Source of the DNA: Triglochin maritima
Taxonomy: Eukaryota; Streptophyta; Magnoliopsida; Alismatales; Juncaginaceae
Reading direction: 5' to 3'
DNA length: 64,000 nt
Assembly (NCBI GenBank): GCA_963682175.1
Contig: OY821784.1
Span: 35,693,621 to 35,757,620 of the forward strand
Under the pieces are notes generated by a model, which was given only the letters and a program-made list of their open reading frames with translations, had not been told where the DNA came from and ran no database searches. This document shows, piece by piece, positions 34,479-47,700 of this stretch (the first letter of the stretch is position 1; each line of letters opens with the position of its first letter). Position numbers and translations under genes: made by a program.

Positions 34479-35698
34479 ATACACTATAAGTTTAATTGTA
34501 AAGCGCAACTACATTAAATGTCAGAAGAACGAACTGCAATTTACCTTAAAAATAATTTCATATTTCGGGAGTTCATATTGCAATTGTTAATGTATTTGTA
34601 CACTTTATCCACATTAATTAATTTTTCCATTGTTAATGATATTTTATCCACACTCGTAACTTATAGGTTTAAAATAATTAGATGAATAAGACCAACTAAG
34701 CTGAAGGGTACTAAGTTTTCATTTAAATATTTTATATTTTTAATTGGATCTTGACATTTACCTTATAAGATGTTCTGGTTTTTTTAATATTCACTACAAA
34801 AATGTCTACTATTAACAATGATATTTTTCGAGCACAAAAGGCTTGCGTCCATTGCAAGGACATTTAGCAACGGCTAAGAACCGTCGCAGCTGTCGTGATC
34901 GCTGAAGCCATTCAGCTACAAATGTTGTAGTGGATAAAAAGAGATGCAGTTATGTTTTGGAGGGAGAAAATGACAGGGCTGGAAATGATATTTTTACTGT
35001 GGCTAGTAGTTTCAGCAACGGTTATTATACGTTGCTAAAAGATCCTGAAATTGGAAATTGCAGATCCTTTAACAGCCTAAAAAAAAATCATCGCTGAAGA
35101 GCCCAACCTACTGTTAATTTCTGCAGTTTCGAACAAGAAATTAAGTTTTTGTTAACATATTTTTTCGGGTGTACGAACCAACTATATTGATCGAGTTCGG
35201 TCATGGAAGATTTTTTTGTCGGAGAAGAACAAATTGTGTTCATCTTGTAACCATAAATCTGTTATTTAGTTAGAGAAGAGGACATTAATTTGATCCACAT
35301 TCACACCACCTCGCTGGTTTCTCCTTATGGATCGATGATCCATTTCACCCACAATAGCCCCAATACTAGTCTTTCATACAACAACTATTAGAATAATAAC
35401 AATTAAAACTTCACTATTAAGGTTCAACTTGTTAAATGGCACGAGACAATGGTGCCTATTACTAACCATTACTCATCTGGCTCGATTTTGTTTTTTTGGA
35501 TTCTTTCATTTTCATAGCTTGTAAAGCTTTTATTTGCCTTGCAATCACGTTAAACAAATTCAACGTTATTTCAGTGAAACAATACAGAATGACAAATATA
35601 ACAGTGTTCTTTTGAGGAGATGTTACAATAAGATTGATGCTATTTTAATTTTGCCAAAACACACGCAAGTGAAAATTGAAGACCAAGTTTGCTGAAAC
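34479..35698. other. Intergenic DNA with a CACTA-like end
   Basis: At 34793 the sequence reads CACTACAAAAATGTCTACTA, followed by AGCAACGG/CCGTCGC and AGCAACGGTTATTATACGTT motifs to about 35110. This resembles a CACTA terminus with subterminal repeats. The partner end was not found. The rest is AT-rich with no coding signal. Confidence 0.45.
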
Positions 35699-37700
35699 TG
35701 TTATGTCCCTAACCTGGTTTAAGGGCTAATCCTTTGATTAGTGGAGGTTTCGCTTGGGGGAATTGGAGGCGTGAAAGGAGCGGGTGGAGCGGGTAGGGTG
35801 ATGGTGTAGTGGATGGTGAGGTGATGGGTGGTGTGGGGTTTTGAGCAAAAAACTATCTCTCTCTCACTCTCTCACACATTTGCTCTCTCTCACTTTCTTC
35901 TCTCTTTTCCGGCAAACCAGTGGACATTGCGGAAGCTCTGGCGGTTAGTGGCGTGCGTGGCTCCGGGGAGTTGACGCGTGGAGAGGTCGCACGAGTTGTG
36001 GTGGTTGCGGGAGGCGTCAAGCAAACTCCGGCGTGATCCGTTTTGCGTAGAGGTATGTCGGCTTAATAGTTTGGTTTTGTTGCTCACCACGTTTGTGGGG
36101 AGTTGTGGTCGATCGCGGGAGGTCGGAGACCTCACCGGCGATGTGGAAACGACGTAAAATCCTCGGTTGGTGCGGGGTTGCTGTAGACCAGTGCCTTCGG
36201 GCGGTCGACCAATTTACTATTTTGCCTGACTTTAACCAACACCGGTTGAATGATGTCGTGTGGCGGTCAACCGGTTGCATGTGTGCTGGTGGGTCGGAAG
36301 ATTGTCTGTTAGTTTTCGATCGACCGTTCCATACCTTTGGTCCGACCAGAACTTAAGTGAACTTATTATTGTATGTTGTTCGACCGATTATATATTGTTC
36401 GACCGTTTTATGACCTAGACTATTAGGATGACCTTGGTAGTTTTCGGTCGACCGGGACCCCTGAGTCAGTCGACCGAAAGACTTGTGTGATTTTGACCAG
36501 ACTCTGGATTTTGACCTCATATTCGGTCTACCGGTTTTAGATAGGTGTTCGACCGTTTTGACTTAAGTGATGCACAGAGAGTTCGACTGTTGCAGACTTT
36601 TGGTCGACCAAACCTATTGGGAATGGTCGACCGGATTGCCTATTTTGGTCGACCGTTTGTGAGCAGAACTGAACTCCTGGTCTTGTGTTGTGTCAACTCT
36701 GTCCACGGAAACCTGTGTCCTTGCTTAGACTATGATCCGGGAGGTGACGTCGGGTACATTGCTCGTACCTGCCCAGGGACCACCATGTGAAAGAGTGTGG
36801 ACACTTGGGTCGCACCACCTCCGTTGATGGACAATGGTGTGACGTGTCATTGCTTGACTCTCTGTAGAGTAGCAGACCTGAGGGATCGAGGATCCCAATG
36901 CATGTTGATGCATGGTTCATGGAGCATGATGACCCTGCAGACTACGGTCTGGACTCGTCCGATGTTGTGCCGGACGTATGTTGTATCGCCGATGTTGTGC
37001 CGCCGATGTTGTTCTGGCGATGATTCCTCGATTGGGCACCTATCGGGGAATGTTTTGACCTACCGGGCTACGGCTCCGTTGTGGTGGTGTAGACCACAGG
37101 GTTACCTTGCGCGGAATTGCGGATGCTCCTCACCGATCCCTTGGCTCGAGTAGTCGCGTGTGGGGTGTGTCGCGTACTGTCCGCAAGACCGTATGTGCCT
37201 ACGGTAGGTTTCCGAGAGAGACTGATGTCCTTGTTGACCCTTGGAGGGTATTTATTGTTGTTGTTGGACTGAGGTCTTGTTTTACCCCTTGAATGGGATT
37301 TATTGCATTGCATATGTTGATATGATATGCTACTAGTATGATAGGTTCATTTATCGTACTGTTGCATTCATGTAGGCGAGCTTAGCATACAGGGTTTCCT
37401 AATGGGAAACTCAGGCATTGTTGTTGATTCATGTTTCAGGTCCGTAGTAGGTTTTGTCGGTGGTGACAGCGGTCGCACACATTTTGGGGTCAGGATCCTA
37501 TTCGGACTCTTCGAGGTCTTCATGATTACTTGTATTTGTCTTTCGTTGTATTGATGTAATCATGTATTTTGACAAACTCTGTTGTATTGTGGTGCACCGA
37601 CTGATTATATTTATATGAGTAACATTCTCGTTTGATGACTTTTGTCCTGAGATCTCATTTGTTTAAATTTTTAAATTTTCCGTTGTTTCGGGATGTTACA
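35699..37700. repeat. Solo LTR (probable Ty3/gypsy-type) with GGTCGACC array
   Basis: 2002 bp beginning TGTTATGTCCC and ending GGGATGTTACA, with perfect 5-bp duplications GAAAC at 35694-35698 and 37701-37705. No PBS, PPT or coding part is present. Open frames inside it have no family resemblance. About ten GGTCGACCG-type sites lie at 36200-36660. The first 350 bp resemble the sequence at 63602-64000, which is another copy of the family. Gypsy origin is a guess from LTR length and style. Confidence 0.85.
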
Positions 37701-37705
37701 GAAAC

Positions 37706-37790
37706 TGTATCACAAACCCTCTAAGTGGACGAACAATTTGGTGGGAATTCTGATCTGAAAGGTCTCGCTTTGAGTTTTGCCGGCCGGAGC
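37706..37790 (-). pseudogene. Decayed tail of a second copper amine oxidase gene
   Basis: On the minus strand, 37790-37715 reads LRPAKLKARPFRSEFPPNCS and ends at a stop codon. It aligns with the last residues of the intact enzyme ([12 protein letters not shown] then [16 protein letters not shown]) after a small deletion. Nucleotide similarity also extends over the shared GACGAACTATTTG-like segment. Upstream exons were not found. The solo LTR inserted immediately after its stop codon. Confidence 0.6.
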
Positions 37791-38199
37791 TTGGCTTAAT
37801 TTGTCTTAATTTTACATCATTCGGCGTGCTATCGGCATGCTATGATGCTAAATTAAGTTTTAATTTATCAATGTTCATGGACTGGGATTGTCTACAATTC
37901 TTCTAAAATCATCACCGATCACTACAGGTCCAAACAATATATATGTTTATTAAGCGAGTCTAGTTTTACATTGTTTGCCTTATTTTATTCATTTCAAATA
38001 CGAATGTTTTTGGCATTTGTCGACGATAACTTTTTTATGTTTCTCTCTCATATCAACACAGTTGGTTGTAACTTTTATAATAATCAAATCCTCATCGTTT
38101 CCCAAAACATTAGGATTTGACCGTCATGTATTCCCAGAATGTATACATTTGCCAACAGTTGCTTTTATTTTATCAGGTTTATATTCTTTAGGAATAACC
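37791..38199. other. Intergenic DNA
   Basis: AT-rich, nothing recognisable. Confidence 0.4.
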
Positions 38200-41100
38200 T
38201 TTTTCAGGAGGTGTAACGAGTGACTGACTTTTATTTTCATTTCCACAAATAATATATGTTGTAGTCCACGCTTCTGGCGTTGGTTGAACTCAAATATATT
38301 TTATCATGTGAAGATCTCAACTTTATATTACGTGTTTTATGTCTAGTAATACAAGACTTAGTCATTCTTTTGTGATCAATAAAAATATATGACAATTACT
38401 TGCTAGGTATTGCAAGTTAATGATTTTATGAACTTCAGGTTCAACGATACTTGTACGTATATTCTCTTATGAACTTAAAGTTCAAAATAGTATATTTTCT
38501 TGGCATTCTTTAAGCTTCTGACTTTCTCCCCCTAATGCAAAAAAAATATGCATCTATATATATAATTGTTGGATTGAACAATAAAATACATCACCCTTCA
38601 AGGGCTTCGACAAATTTAATATTATCAAGAATATGAATCATGTTGAAATGTCCAAGTCAATTTGAGACCATTAAATTGTGGAGGTGGTCATGTAAAAGAA
38701 ATCGCAGATGGAAAACATTTCATTTAATATCGTACAATTATATAAAATAGGGGAGTATTTATAATATGATATTGGTCTAAAAAATATTGGTAGATATGAT
38801 CCCAAAATTATCCATCTTAAGTGAGATTTTATCAACAAATGGGCTCTCATTTTATTGTGCAAATCGACCGACAAACATGACCTCATTTTTGTTTAACTAG
38901 TAATGTCAAGTAAGTTATCAAAATTACAAGATCGCTGTCGATACCCATAATGAATACAAATCATAACTTCATTTAGGCACTTCTGGGCTGATATCTAGTT
39001 AACTGATTTGAGAGTCATTTGAATCTCTTACCACAAATTATTTTTCCATCGCGTATGCTCTTTTCTTTCACGAGACTTTGTAACTGTGCTTCAGGCACAT
39101 GATCAAAATACAAGAGCACATATTGAGATTTTGCAATAACTAATGCTTATGACTTTCATTCACGAGTAATGCATAACACAAGTAATCATATCCCACAAAA
39201 GATATAGTCTGTGGATACTCACTTAGTTGAAGAATCTTATTATTCTTCAGTGGATGGTCATATAAAATTTCAGCAACATTTGTCATCATATCTGATCCTT
39301 ATTGACCCAATTGGTCATACCATATGTTATTAGAATAAATATTCATTTGATTCAGCAGTGCATGCCTTTTGACCAAGCTACTATGTGTGCAATGACACAC
39401 CGTTCAAAAGTCATGTAATTTTCTCAATATCATTTTTCCTACCTGACATGATTGTAGTAATATAAACATTTCTTCTTTACTTCAACTATAGTCTCGATAA
39501 TTGGCAATTTGAAACTCAATAAGTTTCTTGAGACCTAATAAATAAAATGCATCATTTGAAGTCAAGATAATTCCACATGTAACAGTAGATATGACTCTTC
39601 GGGGGCTTTCTACTAATCTCGTACAACCATGTACGGTAGTGGCTTTAACTTTTCTTATTATCAAATTAGATAAAACTTATCTCTCAATATAGTGTGCATG
39701 ACAACACTATACATGATGCATAAATCATCTTTCTTGATCTTAAATCAAATAGGAGACCGAAAAGTATTCATACTCTTACATTTCAAGCCAAATAAAATAT
39801 TTGTTGCAAATAAATTATTTATGTAACTATTACAAAATAAATGAAAAAGTTCTTCCAATGACAAAATATAATCAAAATAAGAACTATGCATTAAATCATA
39901 TCAATGTCAATTAATTTTAACGAAACTTGGTATGTCTTTTTAGATAGAAATTATGCATACCAACATATTACTATATGCATGTGTACTTTGCCCTTTTAAG
40001 ACGATAATGCAAATATTATCTTTGTTATTGATCTTAAAAGACATATTATAATAATATGCATAAATAGTCATGACGAATATAAAATGTTGAATATCGATAT
40101 GCTAGTAACATATGCATGTGTATTATTAGTATCTAGAAGAATCTCATCGTGGGTGAATAAAAATCACAAACATGAAAAATAGAATAATGAGAGCATTAAC
40201 CAATATAAAAATATATAGTTTCAACAGAAATAACAAGTAAATCAAGAGCTTAAAGATAATAATTATGAAAATATGATTATCGAATGAACCTCAAGAATAC
40301 TAAACAAAATATTGGTATCATGGTATATAATGTCCATTTGTCACGTTGATATTCCAACATATGGTCATGTATATCTACTAAATAATAGAGTGTATGTTAC
40401 TTATATAGAAAATCAAATAAAACACACAAAACTATAATATATTTGTTTCATAAAGAGTTACTTTGACAACCTATTTTGATTGTCGAATTTATATACCATA
40501 AGAACATCACTTATTTTGTCGTTTATCTCATCCACAATAATGACCGCAAAATGATTTTATTAGACTTTTCACAAGCTCATACATTCACTTCAATGAATGA
40601 AGCAAATAAATTGGACAGATTTCATGATTTTTCATCGATAACTCAATATTCAACTCAACCACACTCGGACACGAGACTAGATCATGATATTTCCAAAAAA
40701 AAATCTTGAAAATGATTGCGAAGGAAAAGCACAGTTTTTTAATCTTGATTTGATATTTATTTCTTTTTTTCCCATTTGTATTTCCAAGAATATCAAGTTG
40801 GATTTAAGCATCCAAAACATGACAAGTAAAATTCTTGTCTATTTTATTAAAAGTCGTATATTTAACTTTTGTCGACAATTAAGATGATCAATATCATGTA
40901 AAAAATTACACAAAATAAACAGATAAAAGAAACACTTATAGTTTCTAACAATACAAGATGCATTAGATATGACATATGTACAAATAAATTATGTCATTAT
41001 CATTGGAATGTCAAGTGGTGTAGTGATCTTCCAAATACATGATCAAATTTTACAAAACAAAAATACTTATAAACATGTATCAATTATCAATGCATATTTA

Positions 41101-41588
41101 TCAAATAGCATGCTTATATGCATCTATAAATGTCATGTGCATGATTTAAATTTTACTATCATGCTAAAACAAAAGTTATTAGTTCATCATCTAAAAAAAT
41201 ATATAAACATATAGATATTTCAAACAAATATTTTACAACAATAATTTCTAGAGATATATCATCACATTTAAGAATATAGTATGAGTATATTCAACAAGTA
41301 AATAGATTAATAATATTATAATTTGCAAAAGACTACTTCAAGATTAATACAACCTTATGGACTACCTTAATCAATTAAGGAACAACTAATGTTTGAGTTA
41401 ATCACGTCGAGTGAAGTCGTGTCGATAACGTGTTATGAAATATGTCGAAAATCCTTGGAAACACAACAACAACAAGACGAGAGAAGTACGTGGATGATGA
41501 GGAAAATAGATACATTTATCTTGTATATACTCATAGTACAATCTCATATATATACACACATAGAGGTGTGAAAATTACATATTTCACA
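38200..41588 (-). mobile_element. Degenerate copia-like element, non-coding remnant
   Basis: The right end is an LTR (41431-41588) preceded on its left by GTCGATAACG, the reverse of a copia PBS of the CGTTATC type. The AT-rich interior has phrases such as GAACTTAAAGTTCAAAATA and TTCTCCCCCTAATGC, which look like the repeated leader and polypurine DNA of such elements. The minus strand from 39664 to 39482 still has a 60-residue open frame of no clear family. No pol domain is recognisable and the left LTR was not found. Confidence 0.45.
41431..41588 (-). repeat. LTR of the degenerate copia-like element
   Basis: It starts TGTTATGAAATATG and ends ATATTTCACA, the same ends as the LTR at 63264-63468, and abuts a PBS-like site. 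Confidence 0.5.
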
Positions 41589-41787
41589 CTAAATAAAGAT
41601 GTAAATATAATACACGTTACAACACATTTTAACAGAGAAGTTAAACTAGATTTGTTGGAAGATATACTATCTTGTAACCGGTCATATTTCATAACAGGTC
41701 AAATTGCGAAGGAATGCACGACCATTATTCTCTTCTTCCTTTCCCCAATTTCTCATCTCTCTCCCTCACACGCTAAACCCAACCCCG

Positions 41788-44700
41788 ATGGACGAAGCGG
41801 TAGGGCTGATAGTCATCGACGGCAGTCACCTCCGATCCGTCGATCCGTCACCATCGGCCATCGACGGGCCCATCACCGGCGACCGGATCATACAAATCGC
41901 CGAGTCGTTGGCTTCCAACGCTCTTCACGGCCTTTTGCTCCCCGACTCGATCCGATCCGCCGTTCTGGATCGGATGGGGACGATCGGAGGTGAAGCGGCG
42001 TTCCCATCGACGGAGTTCGGGAAGGAGGATGCCACCAAGGAAGTTGGTTCTTACTTGTCCGCCCTCGCCGATCAGCTCAAAGGTACATGAGGTTCCCGTG
42101 TTTGGGGAATTCGAATTTTCGCGTCGAAACTTCGTTTTATTTCTGAAACCAAATTCTTTTCCTTAGGATTTTACAAATAGAAATAGGGAATGAGGATTGT
42201 TGTGTAGTATCAATTATCATCCAGGTCGAATACTTTAGTATCAGAAACTGTAGCCAGATCGGTTGAGGAGATTCGTCTCCCAACTTCGAAAATTCTTTTA
42301 GGCTTCGCCGGAGTTCTCATCGACTTCGCCAGAGATAATCGGAACCGTGTGGCTTCGAGGGCGCATGACCTCTCTCCAATTGGCCAATTCGAGTTTGCAC
42401 CAGATTCCAAGAACACAAGTTTGGGGGGCTTAATTCATGGCTTTGATTTTCTATCCACCGGTTTATATAGGGTTACAATGAAGAAGAAGGGAAAATTACA
42501 AAGGAACCTTACTACTTTCATAAAGAAAATAAGGAAACATATGTAAAATGACAATTATACTAACTCAATAAATCTCTCTACTACCACCCTAACTAATTTC
42601 CACAAAACGACCATAGTCCTAACAACATGGCCCAAAATAACGCGTTTTCCAGAAACTATGGTTTCCAAACATAAATGGATGTTTGGATTAACTCACAAAT
42701 GCATTATAAATTTGCATTAACACGATTTTTGGGAAAAGAGTTAAGATCTTTTTTTCTCCTCAATCATGCTCTATCACTTTTCTGGGTTTATTTCTCTTGA
42801 AATCTTTGGTTTTATGAAAATTGCATACACATTGTTACATACAATAATACATTTTCAATTACATTATTTGAATTTGATGTCAACTTCAAAATTGTATTTT
42901 TGAAATCAAAGATTTGAAACCTTTAATCACCTAAACACGACCTTAATTTTTTATTTATTTTATCTACTCTACTACCTACCCATTTTTAAATCCCAACATC
43001 TCAAACGTACCAATGAGACTTTTAAGATTTGATTTCTGGTCTTGACCAAGGTTCCGAAATGCGGGATGCGGATACGATGCGAGTGCATATACGATTTGTG
43101 ATTTAATAATTAAATAATATAATATAGATATATTAATTATAAATTATATACATGTAACTAAAAATTTAGATAAACTTTTGAATAATTTCTAACATCAATA
43201 ATTCAATATTAAACAAATCAGAATAAAAAAAATAAAAAAAATGTTTTGAGATGCACCGCATGTGCGGGCAAGGATGCAGACTGCATCGGGGTGGCTGCAT
43301 CTTGGAGATGCGATGTGCATCTCTCACGCATCCAGCCCGCATCCGCATATGCGGCTGCATCGGGCCACATTCTTGAATAGTGGTCTTGACTATCTCAAGA
43401 TAAGAAATCTCCAATTGTGGTAGCCTCGGTTGGTAAAAATTCTTTTAATGTTTGACATTCGTTTTCCGAATCATGTTTACTATGTGGAAAGCAACTTTAA
43501 GTTTTTTTCGGTGGCTTCATAGTGATTGATATAAGGTCATGAGTGTTGTGAGATGGTTTACTCTTTTTTTGTCTTATCCAGTATGTTTTTGAGGAATGAA
43601 GGGAAAGGTTTGTGTTTTGGGTTGGAAAATGGATTTGCTTCATCGATTTTAAAGGGTCACAGTTAGAGGTATAACAGTTATTATTAATTGAGAGAATTAC
43701 TTTTTTATTATTGTTTTTCTTTAGGTGATTCAAGTAAGATTTGAAGACAATTTTTGATGAGTTATGTTTGGAATTTATTGTTTTTGGAACTATAGTCTCA
43801 TTAGTAGTGGTTAGTCAAATAATGTTGTGCTTTCAAAAGAATTGTGTTTGGGTTTGGAATTTTGCATCTTTGCATTAATATGGTAGATAATAAACTAATA
43901 AAGTGCATGATTTATGAAAAATGAATAAAATATTTATGACTTCAATTGAAAATTGTCATTTTTTGAAATTTATGATGTTGTTATTAGTGCACTGAAGTTT
44001 GATATTTTATGGTGAACCATTTTTTCTTCATTGTCAATTCAATTACAGTTTTTTGTTTTCTAGATGAGACTGTAAGTCAAGATGTGTACTCTACAAACAT
44101 TAGCTGGTTACAAGTGGAGTAACCCGGGTTCCTTTGTTCTATTGGTTGTTGGCTTCAATTTTTAGAATGAAAAAGGTTATTTACTGTGTTTCAGTTATTC
44201 TCTATGCTTTTTATTGTAGTTTTCTTAAGAAAGTTGGGAGTGATGTCCCTAAAGTTTGGTTTCCTTTTACTTCCTCCATATATATTTTTGGTTTAGTATT
44301 ATTTCGGTAAAGATCTCATAGCTAATACCGATCAAAAAAAAGATCTCATGGCTAATGTCAAGCATAATAAAAAGAAAGAGAATGTATCATTGTCTCGTTG
44401 TTAACCTGGTTGATAAAGGGTTTGATTAGGATTAAAGATAAAGTTTGATTAAAGTAGTTCCATGGGCCAATCCGATTCACTTTGGAGCTACTTGAAAAGG
44501 TTACTTTGCTTCCAAGTTACAAGATATAGAACATTCAAAGGCTTTAGTCGTTGCTTTGAGCTAAGAATTATTTTTTGGATATCCTTTGGTAGTTTTATTA
44601 TCTTCTTTTTTTCACTATATTTCACTCCTAGTTTTACTTGAATCCTTTCATTTCCATTCTCTTAAATATAAAAAATTCAAATACGAATAAAGTTAATTTT

Positions 44701-47700
44701 CAAATGTTGTGGATGTTAAGATGTTTGTTTGCAAATGAATGTGCTAGCACTTAAAAGTTAAAAATTCTCCTAGTCAAGATCAAATAACTAAACTCAACTC
44801 CTTTTTTGTAAATGTGTGATATGATAATGTAATATGTGAAAAGAAAGTAATTAATTTGGTTCTCCGGCTTTTGATGCCTTTCTTGTATTGATGTTTTCAA
44901 AAGTGCAATTTGATTGCTTTTGTACTATCTTCTTAATTTTCTTAATTGATCTTAAATGAGTTTAACATTTTCCCACATTACCTAATGTTGTAAATTGCTA
45001 ATGCAGATGAACCCATTGTTGTTTCGGTTTTGGATGGAAATGTTGTTCGAATTTTTCTTGATGATGAGGATGACTTTGCTATGTTGGCGGAAAACCTCTT
45101 TACTGAACTAGATGTTCTAGATACAGGAAAACTAAAGAAAAATGAAATAAGAAATGCTCTTGATCACATGGGTGTTGATATGGGAGTCCCTCCTTTCTCA
45201 GGTAGACTGTACTATGTCAGCTTGTCAACTATCCACCTCTCTTATGCTTCGTATGTCCCAATTTCATTTTAAATTGCATTTACATATTCTCTGCCTCAAG
45301 TTTTGTATGTTTGTGATTTCTGTTTTATTTAAATTTACAGTAGACAAAAATTCTTGTTTATAGTAGATCATATCATCTTTAACTGTACTCAATTCAAGGG
45401 AAAATATTGTTGTTTCTTAAATTAGGGCTAGTTACACATAACACCTAACTTGTTTTTTAGTTTTTTCTTAGTAAAAATATGATTCCGATGCTTCATTATC
45501 TTCAGGTTGTATAGCAAGAGGAAGACTCATCTATATGATTTTGTAATCTGCTACAAGGTAGTGACGTTTTTATTAACCAGAAATAATGACCCTATCATTG
45601 CTACAAGGTAGTGACATATCTGCCTAAATTAGGTCTAGAACCGTTTTAGATAAGATAAAAAATATGGTAAATTTCGTAATATGCCTACAGGGTAGTGTCC
45701 TTTCGTATATGCCTTAATTAGGTTTACAACCGTTTAGATGAGGTAACAAATATGGTATTTGTCACGGTACTGAGTATGGATGATAATATTCGATTTGTAT
45801 ACGCATCCAATTTCTTAATTATGAGATTCTCCATAAATCTAAGATAATGTACAAATTGCTTTTTGTGTCATGCATCTTAGTTTTTCCTAAAAATATAGGT
45901 ATATGTTAAAAAATCTGAAAATTTTCGTATACATCTTCATTTCGTTATGTAGATATGAGTGTTCACGCAACGCCTAGGCGAGCATTTGGGCGATCGCCTA
46001 GGCGTTTGTGCGACCGCCTAGCTCTGGGTGGTCATTTTTTTAAATATTTTATTATTTTTAAATCAATTAAATTTGATAAAATAGTTGAAAATCAGGAAAA
46101 ATCGGGAAAAATAGGAAAAAATGCACAAATATTATCTAATAATACCATACACGTTTAGGCTTAAAAAAGGCGCATAGTTCCTCGACCAAGCCTTACAATT
46201 GCTTAGTAGTACGATTACAAAGGTAGTTAACTAACTCAGAATTCATACAATAGCAGATAAGAAAGAAATTAGAATTACAAGCTAACTAACTAATTTCATT
46301 GGACACATTGATTTAATGTCCAATTGGGAACCATATCAAATCCTCCACCACCATCAGAATCGTCAGAGTGGTTCTCGTTTGGATTGTCGACGTAGACATC
46401 ATCTTCTTCAGTTTCTTCATCATCGGATTGGACATATTGCTCGTCGATGTCCATCGGTGGTTGAGAACTCGATGCACCTGGATATCCAGAACTAATGTGA
46501 ACGATGACATCATCCATGTCAACACCTAATAACGGCGTGTCAGATGCAGTGGACGTGGATCGACCAAAGCGTCTCCGTGAAGAAGAATGTCCTAAAGTTG
46601 CTTCCTCGGCATCGGCGCATGTAAGCTCCTCTCCAGCGAAGACCGGATCTTCAGTTTCTACCAACCATGTATGCTCGTCGAAGAGATCGTAGTCCACACT
46701 GATGGGGTCATAAAATTCGGGCTTCTCCATCCATTGCTGAAACATTTGCCTTAATTTTTGGTTGTAATCCACATACACCAAGTCATTCATCTTCTTCACA
46801 GCCAACATGTTCCTTCTCGTTGAGTGCAACTGCTCGAAGACACTTCAATTCCGTTCACAACCTGATGCCGAGCATGTCAATCTCAACACCCTCAGGACCA
46901 ACCTCTGTAATACGGTCTCTCCCATGTCTGCGCCATAAGATTACCACCAATCTATATGTCTTCTTTTCGACCTTTGTCTGACGACCATATCCCTAAAGAA
47001 CATTCCAAGTGAGTTTTTGTAACGATCAAGTAAACCGCAAATCTTGTCTTGTTCTTCAGGAGTGTGGACGAGATGCTCTACGACATCCATGAATCCAGAC
47101 ATATGCTCATTGAAAGCTACATTTCGATCTTAAGGTGGAATGGAGAAAAAGATACCAGGGTTGAGTAAGAAACCAGCTGAGTGTAGCAGTGAGGACATCA
47201 TCTTCCCTGGACCCCACATAGTGTCGATGAGGTCGATGACTTGCTTGTACAATCTCGGGTTTCCTTCAACGTTCCTAATGATTTGTTCTTTGGCTTTCTT
47301 CATTGCGTCATGTAGATATCCCATTGGTGGTTTCTCATCGCCGTCAACAAGTCTAAGAACCTGGATCATAGGCTGTGAGGCCTTCAATGCCTTCACGACG
47401 TTGGTTCAGAAGCCACTTTGTAGAATGGTCTCGGAACTTCAGTAGAGATCTCCTTTTTCTTGTTCTTTATCCAACTTGCATTAGGATCGTTGTACTCCGG
47501 GGAAACAACAAAGGCTTGGAGTCTGTCTTTCTTCAGAAACAACTTTTCCAAAGTCAGAAAGGCAGTGACAAATCTCGTGACAGCAGAGCGTAGCAGGTTC
47601 CCTTCAATGGCAATTCGTATCCTCTTCAACAACATGGACTGGTTGTTGAAATGTTTGACGATCTTACGAGCTAAATCAATAGTCTTCAAAAACAACTTGT

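Noticed and set aside
35890..37313. Many open frames between 35.9 and 37.3 kb
   Set aside because: All lie within a solo LTR bounded by GAAAC duplications; none resembles a known protein.
39482..39664. 60-codon minus-strand frame in the degenerate copia region
   Set aside because: Too short and without a recognisable domain; could be chance.
42210..42416. 68-codon minus-strand frame in intron 1 of the EF-hand gene
   Set aside because: No family resemblance and no splice or promoter support.
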